64,000 nt of DNA from Bifidobacterium angulatum DSM 20098 = JCM 7096 (GTDB taxonomy: Bacteria; Actinomycetota; Actinomycetes; Actinomycetales; Bifidobacteriaceae), in assembly GCF_001025155.1 (NCBI RefSeq), contig NZ_AP012322.1, forward strand, positions 248,001 to 312,000. The letters are read 5' to 3'. The translations under genes and the position numbers were made by a program. Below, piece by piece: positions 28,673 to 36,811 of this stretch (positions are counted from its first letter, which is position 1; each line of letters opens with the position of its first letter). The notes beneath the pieces were generated by a model. The model made no database searches, was not told where the DNA came from, and saw only the letters and a list, made by a program, of their open reading frames with translations.

Positions 28673-28705
28673 AAAGCCCCGCCTGCAATGCGCAGGCGGG
28701 GCTTT
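28673..28705 (+). terminator. Terminator of pgi
   Basis: A 14-bp stem (AAAGCCCCGCCTGC with GCAGGCGGGGCTTT) and 5-nt loop, ending in TTTTCG. Confidence 0.92.
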
Positions 28706-28902
28706 TCGTATGCCATGGCGGTGACGAGAGCCATACGAAGGGCAGGCGTTTCTTCTTTTTGACGCATTGTGCCAAATACAGGTTGATAAGGCTCTGATAG
28801 GGGATGCCTGTCTCTTCGGTCGGTCCGCAACGAATGTTTCAGTCGAAACGCAATCAAATAGGTCTTGCGGATGGGGTATTTTTGACTGCTGATGTGCCGA
28901 AA

Positions 28903-29058
28903 GGCGGGACGCCGCATAATCCCGCTTTTCTTTTAGGTCCAGCCGACGGGTCGAAAGGCCAACGGGTCGGCGGATTGGCACCCTCCGAAAGGCAAACCTG
29001 AGGAGAACCGCAGGCATATGCACCGAATGGAACATGCGTGAAGCATGCGGCATATGCC
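28903..29058 (+). promoter_or_regulatory. Structured 5' leader ahead of rplS
   Basis: Three hairpins precede rplS in a gene-free stretch of about 390 bp. The first is GCGGGA/TCCCGC flanked by AAA and a T-rich tail (about 28900-28932), terminator-like. The second is GCCGAC/GTCGGC at 28942-28947 and 28966-28971. The third is GGCATATGC/GCATATGCC at 29013-29021 and 29050-29058, with an inner ATGC/GCAT stem. The order terminator-like hairpin, then stems close to the gene, is what an autoregulatory ribosomal-protein leader would look like. This is inference. Confidence 0.5.
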
Positions 29059-29100
29059 CCAACCAGTGCACTGATATGCGGCAGTGACCGAGGAATAGCA

Positions 29101-29463
29101 ATGGTTAACGCTATTGAAGCATTTGATGCCAAGCACCTGAAGCCGGCCGAGGAGATCCCGGAGTTCCGCGCAGGCGACACCGTCGACGTGAACGTGAAGA
29201 TCAAGGAAGGCAACAACTCCCGTATTCAGACTTTCACCGGTGTGGTCATCGCCCGTCACGGTGCAGGCGTCCGCGAAACCTTCGTCGTTCGTAAGATCAG
29301 CTTCGGCACCGGTGTGGAGCGTCGCTTCCCGCTGCACTCCCCGGCAATCGACTCCATCAAGGTCGTGCGTCGTGGCCGCGTGCGTCGCGCCAAGCTGTAC
29401 TACCTGCGCGCTCTGCGCGGCAAGGCTGCTCGTATCGTCGAGCGTCGCGACAACTCCAAGTGA
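29101..29463 (+). CDS. rplS: 50S ribosomal protein L19
   Basis: The 120-residue protein is L19, located at the interface of the two subunits. Core motifs are [59 protein letters not shown] and [18 protein letters not shown]. The start has a GAGGAA ribosome-binding site. Unlike in many bacteria it is not linked to rimM and trmD; it is followed by lepB and rnhB, the other half of the classic rplS-lepB-rnhB string found in Actinobacteria. Confidence 0.97.
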   Translation: MVNAIEAFDAKHLKPAEEIPEFRAGDTVDVNVKIKEGNNSRIQTFTGVVIARHGAGVRETFVVRKISFGTGVERRFPLHSPAIDSIKVVRRGRVRRAKLYYLRALRGKAARIVERRDNSK

Positions 29464-29561
29464 GTTTCGCCATAATGGCATAGTTCTCGGCCTGGAATCC
29501 TCTGGTTTCCGGGCCGAAACCATATTCAGCCGAACGTGAATATCGAGTGGGGGCAACGGTC

Positions 29562-30320
29562 ATGGACAGCACGGTCATGAACGATATGGGCAATGATTCG
29601 GGGAATGTCCCCGCCGATGCGTGGCGCGGGGATGCGCAACCCGCCGGAACGTCGCGCCGCAGAAGAAGCCGCAGGCCGGCGCATGCGGCAAGGAAGCAGA
29701 ACAACGACAGCTTCTCCACACGCGATGCCATATTGTTCTGCGGCATCCCCGTGCTGGTGGTGCTGCTTATCCGACTGTTGCTCGTCGGCTGCTACACCAT
29801 CCCGTCGCGTTCCATGGAAAGCACCATTGAACCTGGCGATCGTGTGCTCACCACCAAGCTCACCCCGAAAATCTTCGCGCTCAAACGAGGCGATGTCGTC
29901 GTCTTCCATGATCCGGCAAATTGGCTCGCCGGCGAATCCGACAGCACGCTGGGCGAAGACTATCTGATCAAACGTCTGATCGGATTGCCGGGCGATGTGG
30001 TCGAGTGCAAGGGCGGCGGCAGCCCCATCACCATCAATGGCGTGGCCATCGATGAGACGGCGTACATCAAGGACGGTGTGCAACCCAGTTCATTCCCGTT
30101 CAAAGTGACGGTAAGCGAGAACCATATTTTCGTCATGGGTGATAATCGTTCCAATTCCGCTGATTCTCGCTACCATCAGGACGATGGTGACAACGGCTTG
30201 GTGCCGATCGGCAAAGTGGTGGGCGTGGCGTTGGTGCGCTACTGGCCGTTGAACAGACTGTCTACGGTCAGCGGGCATCACGACGTGTTCCGTGACGTTC
30301 CGGAAGGAACTGCGGCATGA
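29562..30320 (+). CDS. lepB: Signal peptidase I
   Basis: The 252-residue membrane protease removes signal peptides from exported proteins on the outer face of the membrane. A hydrophilic, Arg-rich N-terminus precedes one transmembrane segment (AILFCGIPVLVVLLIRLLLV, residues 56-75). The catalytic Ser is S84 in IPSRSMEST and the Lys is K137 in YLIKRLIGLPGD; the later motif VMGDNRSNSADSR completes the family. The ATG was chosen for the GGGGG stretch before it; a GTG 15 nt upstream is possible. It overlaps rnhB by 4 nt. It would process the two secreted amylases in this window. Confidence 0.93.
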   Translation: MDSTVMNDMGNDSGNVPADAWRGDAQPAGTSRRRRSRRPAHAARKQNNDSFSTRDAILFCGIPVLVVLLIRLLLVGCYTIPSRSMESTIEPGDRVLTTKLTPKIFALKRGDVVVFHDPANWLAGESDSTLGEDYLIKRLIGLPGDVVECKGGGSPITINGVAIDETAYIKDGVQPSSFPFKVTVSENHIFVMGDNRSNSADSRYHQDDGDNGLVPIGKVVGVALVRYWPLNRLSTVSGHHDVFRDVPEGTAA

Positions 30321-31036
30321 TCACCCCGACCCTTGATCTTGAGCATACGTTGGCAGACAGGCAATACGACGTGATCGTCGGTTTTGACGAAGTCGGCCGG
30401 GGCTCCTTGGCAGGGCCGGTCATGGTTGGTGCCTGCGCGATCCGGGCGCAGGATGTGCGCGATGGTGCGAAGGAAGTGCCGCAAGGCGTTGCCGATTCCA
30501 AAATGCTGACCGAACATCGCCGCGAGGCGATCGTCGACGAGCTGAAGGATTGGAGTGCGGCTTGGGCCGTGGGCGCCGCCAGCAACACGGAGATCGACGA
30601 GTGGGGCATCTCCTATGCGCTCGGTGTCGCCGCGTTGCGCGCATTGGCCGAGGTCGAGCGCACGCTGGGCATCGGCGACGATGGTACGGCGGTTATCGGG
30701 GGAGTGAAGACTCGCGCATCTGTGGGCGCGATTCTTGACGGTCCGAACGATTACATCACCAAGGCGCTGAATACGTTTGAGGCTCCGGTGGTGCCGGTCC
30801 CCGCCGATGTCGTCACCAAGGTCAAAGGCGATCAGCATTGCGCGACCGTTGCCGCTGCGGCGGTGATCGCCAAGGTCACGCGAGACCGGCTGATGGTGTC
30901 CATCGCGCACAGCGATCCCCAATACGCTCCATACGAATGGGAGCATAACAAGGGCTACGGTTCCAAAGCCCACCGTGCGGCCATCGCGCAATACGGGCCG
31001 ACTGCGCTGCATCGTATCAGTTGGAAGCTGACCTGA
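30317..31036 (+). CDS. rnhB: Ribonuclease HII
   Basis: The 239-residue enzyme cleaves the RNA strand of RNA-DNA hybrids and removes single ribonucleotides from DNA. The acidic residues are D24 and E25 in GFDEVGRGSLAGP, the Asp of AILDGPNDYI, and the Asp of KVKGDQHCATVAAAAVIAKVTRD. Before AILDG there is an insertion of about 20 residues (IGDDGTAVIGGVKTRASVG) relative to E. coli. The start ATGA overlaps the lepB stop, indicating translational coupling. Confidence 0.94.
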   Translation: MITPTLDLEHTLADRQYDVIVGFDEVGRGSLAGPVMVGACAIRAQDVRDGAKEVPQGVADSKMLTEHRREAIVDELKDWSAAWAVGAASNTEIDEWGISYALGVAALRALAEVERTLGIGDDGTAVIGGVKTRASVGAILDGPNDYITKALNTFEAPVVPVPADVVTKVKGDQHCATVAAAAVIAKVTRDRLMVSIAHSDPQYAPYEWEHNKGYGSKAHRAAIAQYGPTALHRISWKLT

Positions 31037-31239
31037 CAGTTGTCTGACTGGCGCGTGCGTGCTCTGCCCGAGTGGAAGACCTTCGCCGGTAATGCGATGG
31101 GTGTCTTTTCGGTTGCAGCCTGAATGCTTGCGGATTTCCTGCGACCATCGGCTGAGAAGTAAACGATGTCACCGATTCTCTGCGGTACAGTTGGAACTAT
31201 ACGTGGAATATACGAGAGCGGGCAGCAGGAGGAAGTTGC

Positions 31240-32355
31240 ATGGTGGCTGGGCGGAAAGCGAATAAACGTCCTTCGATGTTTGAAGTGGCCAAGCTTGCCG
31301 GAGTAAGCCATCAGACCGTTTCCCGCGTCATCAATAATTCCCCGGACGTTTCAACGTCCACACGCGCCAAGGTGCAGCGCGCCATTGAACAGCTTGACTA
31401 TCGTCCCAGCAACTCCGCTCGTGCACTGGCATCCCACCGGTCCCGCACCATCGGTCTTATCGCCGGCGGGCAGAACTTCTACGGCCCTATCTCCGCTATT
31501 GGCGCCATCGAATCGATTGCGCGCTCGCACGGCCTGTTCATGTCCGTGATGATGGTGCATGAGGCGTTGTGCACGCAGAAGGAATTCGATAATCTATGCC
31601 GTACCTTCGATGAGCAGAATGTCGATGCGTTCATCTTCTTGACGCCCACGGATGTGATGTTCTCCGCTGCCTGCCGCGCTCGGATCAGCCGTCCTCGTGT
31701 GTTGATTACCTCCGCGCATGGCGGCATGGGTGTGCAGGAGGAGCTTCGTCTGCTCAGACCTGCCGATCGGCGCAAGGTGGCGCTTGTCGGTATTGACCAG
31801 TGGGGCGCGATGGAGGATGTGATGCATGTGCTGAAGGCGCGTGGGCACCGTTCGGCCCTGTATTTCGCCGGTCCTCGCGAATGGCGTGACGCCTTCACCC
31901 GTCTGGCCGCGTGGAATAAGCTGTGCGCAACCAACGCAGTGAATTCGGTCACCGTTCAATGCAAGACATGGGAGGGTGGCGAGGCATATGCCAAGATGAA
32001 CCATGTGCTTGAGAATATCGGGCGTTCCGGCGGCAGGCTGCCGTCTGCGGTGGTTACCGCGAATGATGCGCAGGCGATGGGGGTGGCGCGTGCCATGCAT
32101 GAGCATGGCGTGCGTATTCCGCAGGATGTGAGTCTGGTCGGTTTTGACGATATGCCGGGTGTGGATAATATGCTCCCGCCGCTGACCACTGTTCGCCAGG
32201 ATTTTGAGACGTTGGGGCAACTGGCGATGTGTGAGGTGCTGTATCTGCTGGGGGAGGGCGCCGAACCGGGGTATGCCTCGTCGCAGCACGGTGTAGGTCT
32301 GGTGCCGGCAAAGCTGGTGCAGCGCAGTTCCGTGGGGGGTGCCTCGAGCCGTTGA
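31240..32355 (+). CDS. LacI-family regulator, probable repressor of the arabinose operon
   Basis: The 371-residue protein has the LacI layout: helix-turn-helix with hinge at residues 12-65 (MFEVAKLAGVSHQTVSRVINN, then YRPSNSARALASHRSRTIGLI), followed by a periplasmic-binding-protein-like sensor domain ending VSLVGFDDMPG. The N-terminus carries a short basic extension. The ribosome-binding site is a strong CAGGAGGAA. It lies 570 bp upstream of the sugar porter-araBDA operon in the same orientation, and a LacI-type operator overlaps that operon's promoter. Local control of arabinose use by this protein is therefore the simplest reading; the inducer is not visible. Confidence 0.85.
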   Translation: MVAGRKANKRPSMFEVAKLAGVSHQTVSRVINNSPDVSTSTRAKVQRAIEQLDYRPSNSARALASHRSRTIGLIAGGQNFYGPISAIGAIESIARSHGLFMSVMMVHEALCTQKEFDNLCRTFDEQNVDAFIFLTPTDVMFSAACRARISRPRVLITSAHGGMGVQEELRLLRPADRRKVALVGIDQWGAMEDVMHVLKARGHRSALYFAGPREWRDAFTRLAAWNKLCATNAVNSVTVQCKTWEGGEAYAKMNHVLENIGRSGGRLPSAVVTANDAQAMGVARAMHEHGVRIPQDVSLVGFDDMPGVDNMLPPLTTVRQDFETLGQLAMCEVLYLLGEGAEPGYASSQHGVGLVPAKLVQRSSVGGASSR

Positions 32356-32581
32356 TCGCCTGGTGCGTCCTTACGCCTTTCTGTATGGATGCCGTAGGGC
32401 TAAGCGGCTTACTCAAACATCTGGAGTGAATATGGCCGAGTGTGAACCTGAGGTTTCAAGCTCTTGCACTCGGCTATCGCATGCTGCCGTGGCTTCTATA
32501 AGCCGGCTGGTCTCATTGAGTGGCTGTCGCCTACTCTCACATAAGCCGACTGATGTTTTTCTCGTTGTATGTGAAGATTTT

Positions 32582-32595
32582 TGAGAGCGTTCACA
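32582..32595. promoter_or_regulatory. Secondary LacI-type operator candidate
   Basis: TGAGAGCGTTCACA matches 10 of 14 positions of the general LacI-family palindrome TGTTAGCGCTAACA and is itself partly palindromic. It lies 171 bp upstream (centre to centre) of the main operator, a spacing that would allow looping. Support is weaker than for the main site. Confidence 0.4.
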
Positions 32596-32738
32596 TCATT
32601 TTTGATGCATAATTGCTGCATTTGGCGTAAAAATACGGCAAACATTGGATTTAATGTCTAATAAGCGGCTTTACGTGAGTGTTTCAGATTGCTCAACACG
32701 CCGTAAGTTCGGCTGTAAATCAAGGTTTTGGGCGCCTG

Positions 32739-32767
32739 TTGACATTTATAAATGTGAGCGATAACAT
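32739..32767 (+). promoter_or_regulatory. Promoter of the arabinose operon with overlapping LacI-type operator
   Basis: A consensus TTGACA (32739-32744) and TAACAT (32762-32767) are 17 bp apart. TGTGAGCGATAACA at 32753-32766 matches 12 of 14 positions of the LacI-family palindrome, overlaps the spacer and the -10, and is extended by AA/TT on both sides. Bound repressor would block RNA polymerase. The site lies about 160 nt before the sugar porter gene. Confidence 0.75.
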
Positions 32768-32881
32768 TTTTATTCAGCGAACGGGAAATATCACCGCAGA
32801 CGAGTTTTCCGGTATCGTCGTAGCGTACCGCGAACCTGCCTTCGGTGTAAGCCGCAGGCCACGTGTGAAGCGAAGCTGCTT

Positions 32882-32899
32882 CGGCAGGCTTACCTGCCG
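32882..32899 (+). promoter_or_regulatory. Small hairpin in the leader of the arabinose operon
   Basis: CGGCAGG-CTTA-CCTGCCG is a perfect 7-bp stem with a 4-nt loop, 26 nt before the sugar porter start. It leaves the ribosome-binding site AAAAAGGAA free. The role could be mRNA stability; no ligand-binding structure was recognised. Confidence 0.45.
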
Positions 32900-32925
32900 G
32901 TTACGGAACAGAAAAAGGAACAAAA

Positions 32926-34305
32926 ATGACTGAGAACACTACGAGCGCTGTTAAAAAGCAGGGTTCAATGAAATATGTGGTCATTCTGGCATTAAGCGCT
33001 GGTATGGCTGGCCTTCTCTATGGCTACGACACGGTGAGCATTTCCGGCGCCATCGAATTCCTCCGTCAGGCATACAACCTGTCCGCGGGACTTCAGGGCT
33101 TGGTTATCTCCTCCATCATGATCGGCGGTGTGGTTGGCGTTGGCTTCTCCGGCTTCCTTGCCGATAAGATTGGCCGCCGCAAGGTGCTGCTCATCGGTGC
33201 AGCCTGCTTCTTCTTCGCGGCTCTGTGGTCTGCCTTCACCTACAGCCCATGGACTTTGATTGCCGCTCGTATTATCGGCGGTGTCGGCATCGGCCTGGCG
33301 TCCGCACTGGCCATCACCTACATCACCGAGTGCGCTCCTGCCAAGTACCGTGGCACCCTGAGCTCCGCCTACCAGCTGCTCACCATCCTCGGTATCTTCC
33401 TGACCAATGTCATCAACTTCGGTATTGCCAATGCCGGTAGCCTTGACTGGGGTATCAACACTGGTTGGCGTTGGATGCTCGGCATCGGCTGCCTCCCGGC
33501 TGCCATCTTCTTCATCGCACTGTTCCTCTCCCCGGAATCCCCGCGTTTCCTGATTCAGTCCGGCCGTGAAAAGGAAGGCTTCGCCATCCTTGAAAAGATC
33601 GGTGGCACCGATGAGGCCCATCGTGAGGTTGCAGACGTCAAGGCCTCCATCGAGCGTGATAAGAACGGCAAGCTGACCGATCTGTTCAAGAAGCCGCTGC
33701 TCATCCCGTTCCTCATTGGCTTGCTGCTCGCCGCCTTCAACCAGGTCGGTGGCCAGAACGCCGTCTCCTACTACGGTCCGACCATGTTCAAGGCCGCTCT
33801 GGGTGACAACATCCCGAACGTTGAATTCCTGTGCTCCTCCCTCGTTGGTCTTGTCGAGCTGGTCTTCACCGTTGTCGGTATGGCACTTATCGACAAGGCA
33901 GGCCGTAAGCCGCTGCTGGTCTCCTCCGCTGCTGGCATGGGTGTGTTTGCCGCCATCATGGCTTTCGCCTTCCATGCGAACATCGGTTGGCTCGTTGTCG
34001 CCGGCGCTTGCGGATTCATCGCCTGCTTCGCCTTCGGCCTCGGCCCGGTGACCTGGGTCATGATTCCTGAGCTCTTCCCGACCTACATGCGTGGTCGTGC
34101 TTCCGGCCTGTGCACCGTGCTGCTGTGGGGCATCAACTTCTGCGTCGGTCAGTTCACCCCGATGATGTTCCAGGGCTGGGGCGGTTCCGGCACCTTCATC
34201 TTCTGGATGGTCATGGACTTCATTGGTGCCATCTCCATCGCCAAGTTCGCTCCTGAGACCAAGGGCAAGACCCTGGAAGAGATCCAGGCTCTCTGGACCA
34301 AGTGA
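32926..34305 (+). CDS. araE: Sugar porter of the MFS superfamily, probable arabinose transporter
   Basis: The 459-residue protein has 12 predicted transmembrane segments and all the sugar-porter landmarks: GYDTVSISGAI in the first helix, DKIGRRKVLLIG after the second, RIIGGVGIGLASALAITYITECAPAKYRG, the PESPRFL motif before the central loop, NQVGGQNAVSYYGPTMF, and PETKGKTLEEIQ at the end. It is likely an arabinose or related pentose proton symporter because it heads the operon for arabinose metabolism. The start has AAAAAGGAA seven nt upstream. Gene symbol is by context only. Confidence 0.82.
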   Translation: MTENTTSAVKKQGSMKYVVILALSAGMAGLLYGYDTVSISGAIEFLRQAYNLSAGLQGLVISSIMIGGVVGVGFSGFLADKIGRRKVLLIGAACFFFAALWSAFTYSPWTLIAARIIGGVGIGLASALAITYITECAPAKYRGTLSSAYQLLTILGIFLTNVINFGIANAGSLDWGINTGWRWMLGIGCLPAAIFFIALFLSPESPRFLIQSGREKEGFAILEKIGGTDEAHREVADVKASIERDKNGKLTDLFKKPLLIPFLIGLLLAAFNQVGGQNAVSYYGPTMFKAALGDNIPNVEFLCSSLVGLVELVFTVVGMALIDKAGRKPLLVSSAAGMGVFAAIMAFAFHANIGWLVVAGACGFIACFAFGLGPVTWVMIPELFPTYMRGRASGLCTVLLWGINFCVGQFTPMMFQGWGGSGTFIFWMVMDFIGAISIAKFAPETKGKTLEEIQALWTK

Positions 34306-34352
34306 TCAGACGAACAAAAACACAACTAATTAAGTAATAATAAGGAGTCGAT

Positions 34353-35990
34353 ATGGTCGACATTGATGATGCTCCCCAGAAGATTGCGGAGAAGATCCGC
34401 GGCGGTCGCACCGCACTAGGCATCGAGTTCGGTTCCACCCGAATCAAGGCCGTGCTGATCGACGATACGTACCGTACGATTGCATCCGGCGACTACCAGT
34501 GGGCAAGCCACCTGGAAGACGGCTTGTGGAGCTACTCCAAGGAGGAGATCTGGAAGGGGCTGCAGTCCGCATACGCTTCCATGGCGGATGATGTGTACAA
34601 CGCCTACGGTGAGCGTCTGACGTTTATCGGTCATATCGGCTTCTCTGCCATGATGCACGGCTACCTTGCCTTCGACAAGGCTGGCGAGCTGTTGGTTCCG
34701 TTCCGCACCTGGCAGAACACCAACACTTCCGAGGCCCATGAAAAGCTTTCCGAGCTGTTCCAATACAACATCCCGGAACGTTGGTCCGTGGCACACCTTT
34801 ACCAGGCCGTGCTCAACAAGGAAGAACACGTCGGCAAGGTGGATTACATCACCACACTCGCCGGCTATGTGCACTGGAAGCTTACCGGCAAGAAGGTTCT
34901 TGGCGTGGGCGATGCGTCGGGCATGTTCCCGATCGACCCGACCACTAAGACCTACGAGGCCGAATTCCTCAAGCAGTTCGACGCGCTGGATGAGATTGCC
35001 GAACAGCCGTGGAAGATTGAGGATCTGCTGCCGACCCCGTTGGTCGCCGGAACCTCGGCCGGTGAGCTTACCGCCGAAGGTGCCAAGCTGCTCGATCCTT
35101 CCGGGGCCTTGCAGCCGGGCATCGTGCTGGCTCCGCCGGAAGGTGACGCCGGCACCGGTATGGTTGCCACCAACTCCGTGCGCGTACGCACCGGAAACGT
35201 GTCAGCCGGAACCTCCATCTTCGCTATGGTCGTACTGGAGCACAAGCTCAAGGCCCTGCACCCGGAAGTCGATCTGGTCACCACTCCGGCTGGCGATTTG
35301 GCCGGCATGAGCCACGCCAATAACTTCACCTCCGACCTCAACGCGTGGGTTGGCCTGTTCGGTCAGTTTGCCGCCGCTTCGGGATATCCGCTCGATCCGG
35401 GCAGCCTGTACGGGACGCTGTTCCGTGCGGCCATTGCCGACGATGTCGATTCCAACTGCGGTGGTCTGATTAATTACCCGTTCCGTTCCGGCGAATTCCT
35501 CGCCGGATTGTCGGAAGGCCGTCCGCTGTTCGTGCGTGGCCCTGAGGCGAATATGAGCCTGGGCAACTTCATGCGCGCTCAGCTGTTCAGCGCGTTCTCC
35601 CCGGTCAAGATCGGTATGGACATCATGACCAAGGATGAAGGCGTCGCCGTTGATTCGCTCGTCGGCCACGGTGGCATCTTCACCACCCCGAAGGTCGCTC
35701 AGAAGATTCTTGCCGCGGCATTCAACACTCCGATCAAGGTCATGTCCACTGCCGCCGAAGGTGGCGCATGGGGCATGGCAGTGCTCGCCGATTACCTGTG
35801 GCACACCAACGAGGACAAGAGCAACCTTGCCGATTACCTCGATGGTCGCGTCTTCGCCGGCGCCAGCTCCACCACAGAGAGTCCCGATTCGGATGATGTG
35901 GCAGGCTTTGAGGAGTTCTTCGAGCGTTTCCGCAAGGGTCTGCCCATCGAGCAGGCCGCTATTAATGCGGTTCCGCTGGAAACCAAGTAA
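34353..35990 (+). CDS. araB: FGGY-family sugar kinase, probable ribulokinase
   Basis: The 545-residue protein is an FGGY carbohydrate kinase. Visible are the N-terminal phosphate loop GIEFGSTRIKAVLID, the segment GFSAMMHGYLAFDKAG, and the C-terminal ATP-binding portion STAAEGGAWGMAVLADYL. It is more like the xylulokinase branch of FGGY kinases than E. coli AraB. Placement between the sugar porter and araD implies phosphorylation of L-ribulose to L-ribulose 5-phosphate. The start has AAGGAG. A non-conserved C-terminal stretch contains SSTTESPDSDDV. Confidence 0.8.
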   Translation: MVDIDDAPQKIAEKIRGGRTALGIEFGSTRIKAVLIDDTYRTIASGDYQWASHLEDGLWSYSKEEIWKGLQSAYASMADDVYNAYGERLTFIGHIGFSAMMHGYLAFDKAGELLVPFRTWQNTNTSEAHEKLSELFQYNIPERWSVAHLYQAVLNKEEHVGKVDYITTLAGYVHWKLTGKKVLGVGDASGMFPIDPTTKTYEAEFLKQFDALDEIAEQPWKIEDLLPTPLVAGTSAGELTAEGAKLLDPSGALQPGIVLAPPEGDAGTGMVATNSVRVRTGNVSAGTSIFAMVVLEHKLKALHPEVDLVTTPAGDLAGMSHANNFTSDLNAWVGLFGQFAAASGYPLDPGSLYGTLFRAAIADDVDSNCGGLINYPFRSGEFLAGLSEGRPLFVRGPEANMSLGNFMRAQLFSAFSPVKIGMDIMTKDEGVAVDSLVGHGGIFTTPKVAQKILAAAFNTPIKVMSTAAEGGAWGMAVLADYLWHTNEDKSNLADYLDGRVFAGASSTTESPDSDDVAGFEEFFERFRKGLPIEQAAINAVPLETK

Positions 35991-36022
35991 CTGCCGATTC
36001 GGTAGAAAGGAACAAACACATC

Positions 36023-36715
36023 ATGGCAACTTTGGCTGATTACGGTCCCGAAGTCCGTGCTGAAGTTAAGCAGGTGCGCGAGGTCGTCGCCACCCTGCAC
36101 GAGCAGCTTATCAAGTGGAACCTCGTCGTATGGACCGCTGGCAACGTTTCCCAGCGTCTTCATACCGCCGACCTGATGGTCATCAAGCCCTCCGGCCTGC
36201 GCTACGAGTACCTCACCCCGAGCTCGATGGTCGTTTGCGATCTCGACGGCAACGTGGTCGATGGCGCGGAAGCCCCCAGCTCCGACACCGCCTCCCACGC
36301 TTACATCTATCGTCACATGCCCGACGTCTACGGTGTAGTGCACACTCACTCCACCTATGCGACCGCTTGGGCGGCCACCGGTCAGAACATTCCTTGCGGT
36401 CTGACCATGATGGGTGACGAATTCGGTGGCCCTGTGCCGGTAGGTCCCTTCCGCCTCATCGGTTCCGAAGCCATCGGCGAAGGCGTTGTGGAGACCTTGA
36501 AGCAGTACCCGAAGTCCCCTGCCGTGCTCATGCAGAATCATGGTCCTTTCACCATTGGTAAGGACGCGGAAGCTGCCGTCAAGGCCGCCGCGATGACCGA
36601 GGAAGTCGCCCACACCATGTGGGCTGCCAAGCAGCTTGGCGATATCATCCCGATTTCCCAGGAAGATATCGATAGGTTGAACGATCGCTACACCAACGTC
36701 TACGGACAGCACTGA
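36023..36715 (+). CDS. araD: L-ribulose-5-phosphate 4-epimerase
   Basis: The 230-residue class II aldolase-fold enzyme converts L-ribulose 5-phosphate to D-xylulose 5-phosphate, the substrate of phosphoketolase in bifidobacteria. It shows WTAGNVSQRL at the start of the phosphate-binding region, the zinc-binding histidines in VVHTHSTYATAWA and a third in VLMQNHGPFTIGKDA, and TEEVAHTMWAA. The start has GAAAGGAA. It is separated from araB by 32 bp and from araA by 96 bp on the same strand. Confidence 0.95.
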   Translation: MATLADYGPEVRAEVKQVREVVATLHEQLIKWNLVVWTAGNVSQRLHTADLMVIKPSGLRYEYLTPSSMVVCDLDGNVVDGAEAPSSDTASHAYIYRHMPDVYGVVHTHSTYATAWAATGQNIPCGLTMMGDEFGGPVPVGPFRLIGSEAIGEGVVETLKQYPKSPAVLMQNHGPFTIGKDAEAAVKAAAMTEEVAHTMWAAKQLGDIIPISQEDIDRLNDRYTNVYGQH

Positions 36716-36811
36716 CAGCGTTGACACTGACTTGACGGAGCGGATCCTGCATGGTTCCGCTCTGCCACACAACACATACCCTATCCAACACAATGAAGTA
36801 AGGAAACAACA

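Noticed and set aside
32679-32933. An 84-codon frame covering the arabinose promoter
   Set aside because: It starts without a ribosome-binding site, spans the operator and -10, and runs into the start of the sugar porter gene in another frame.
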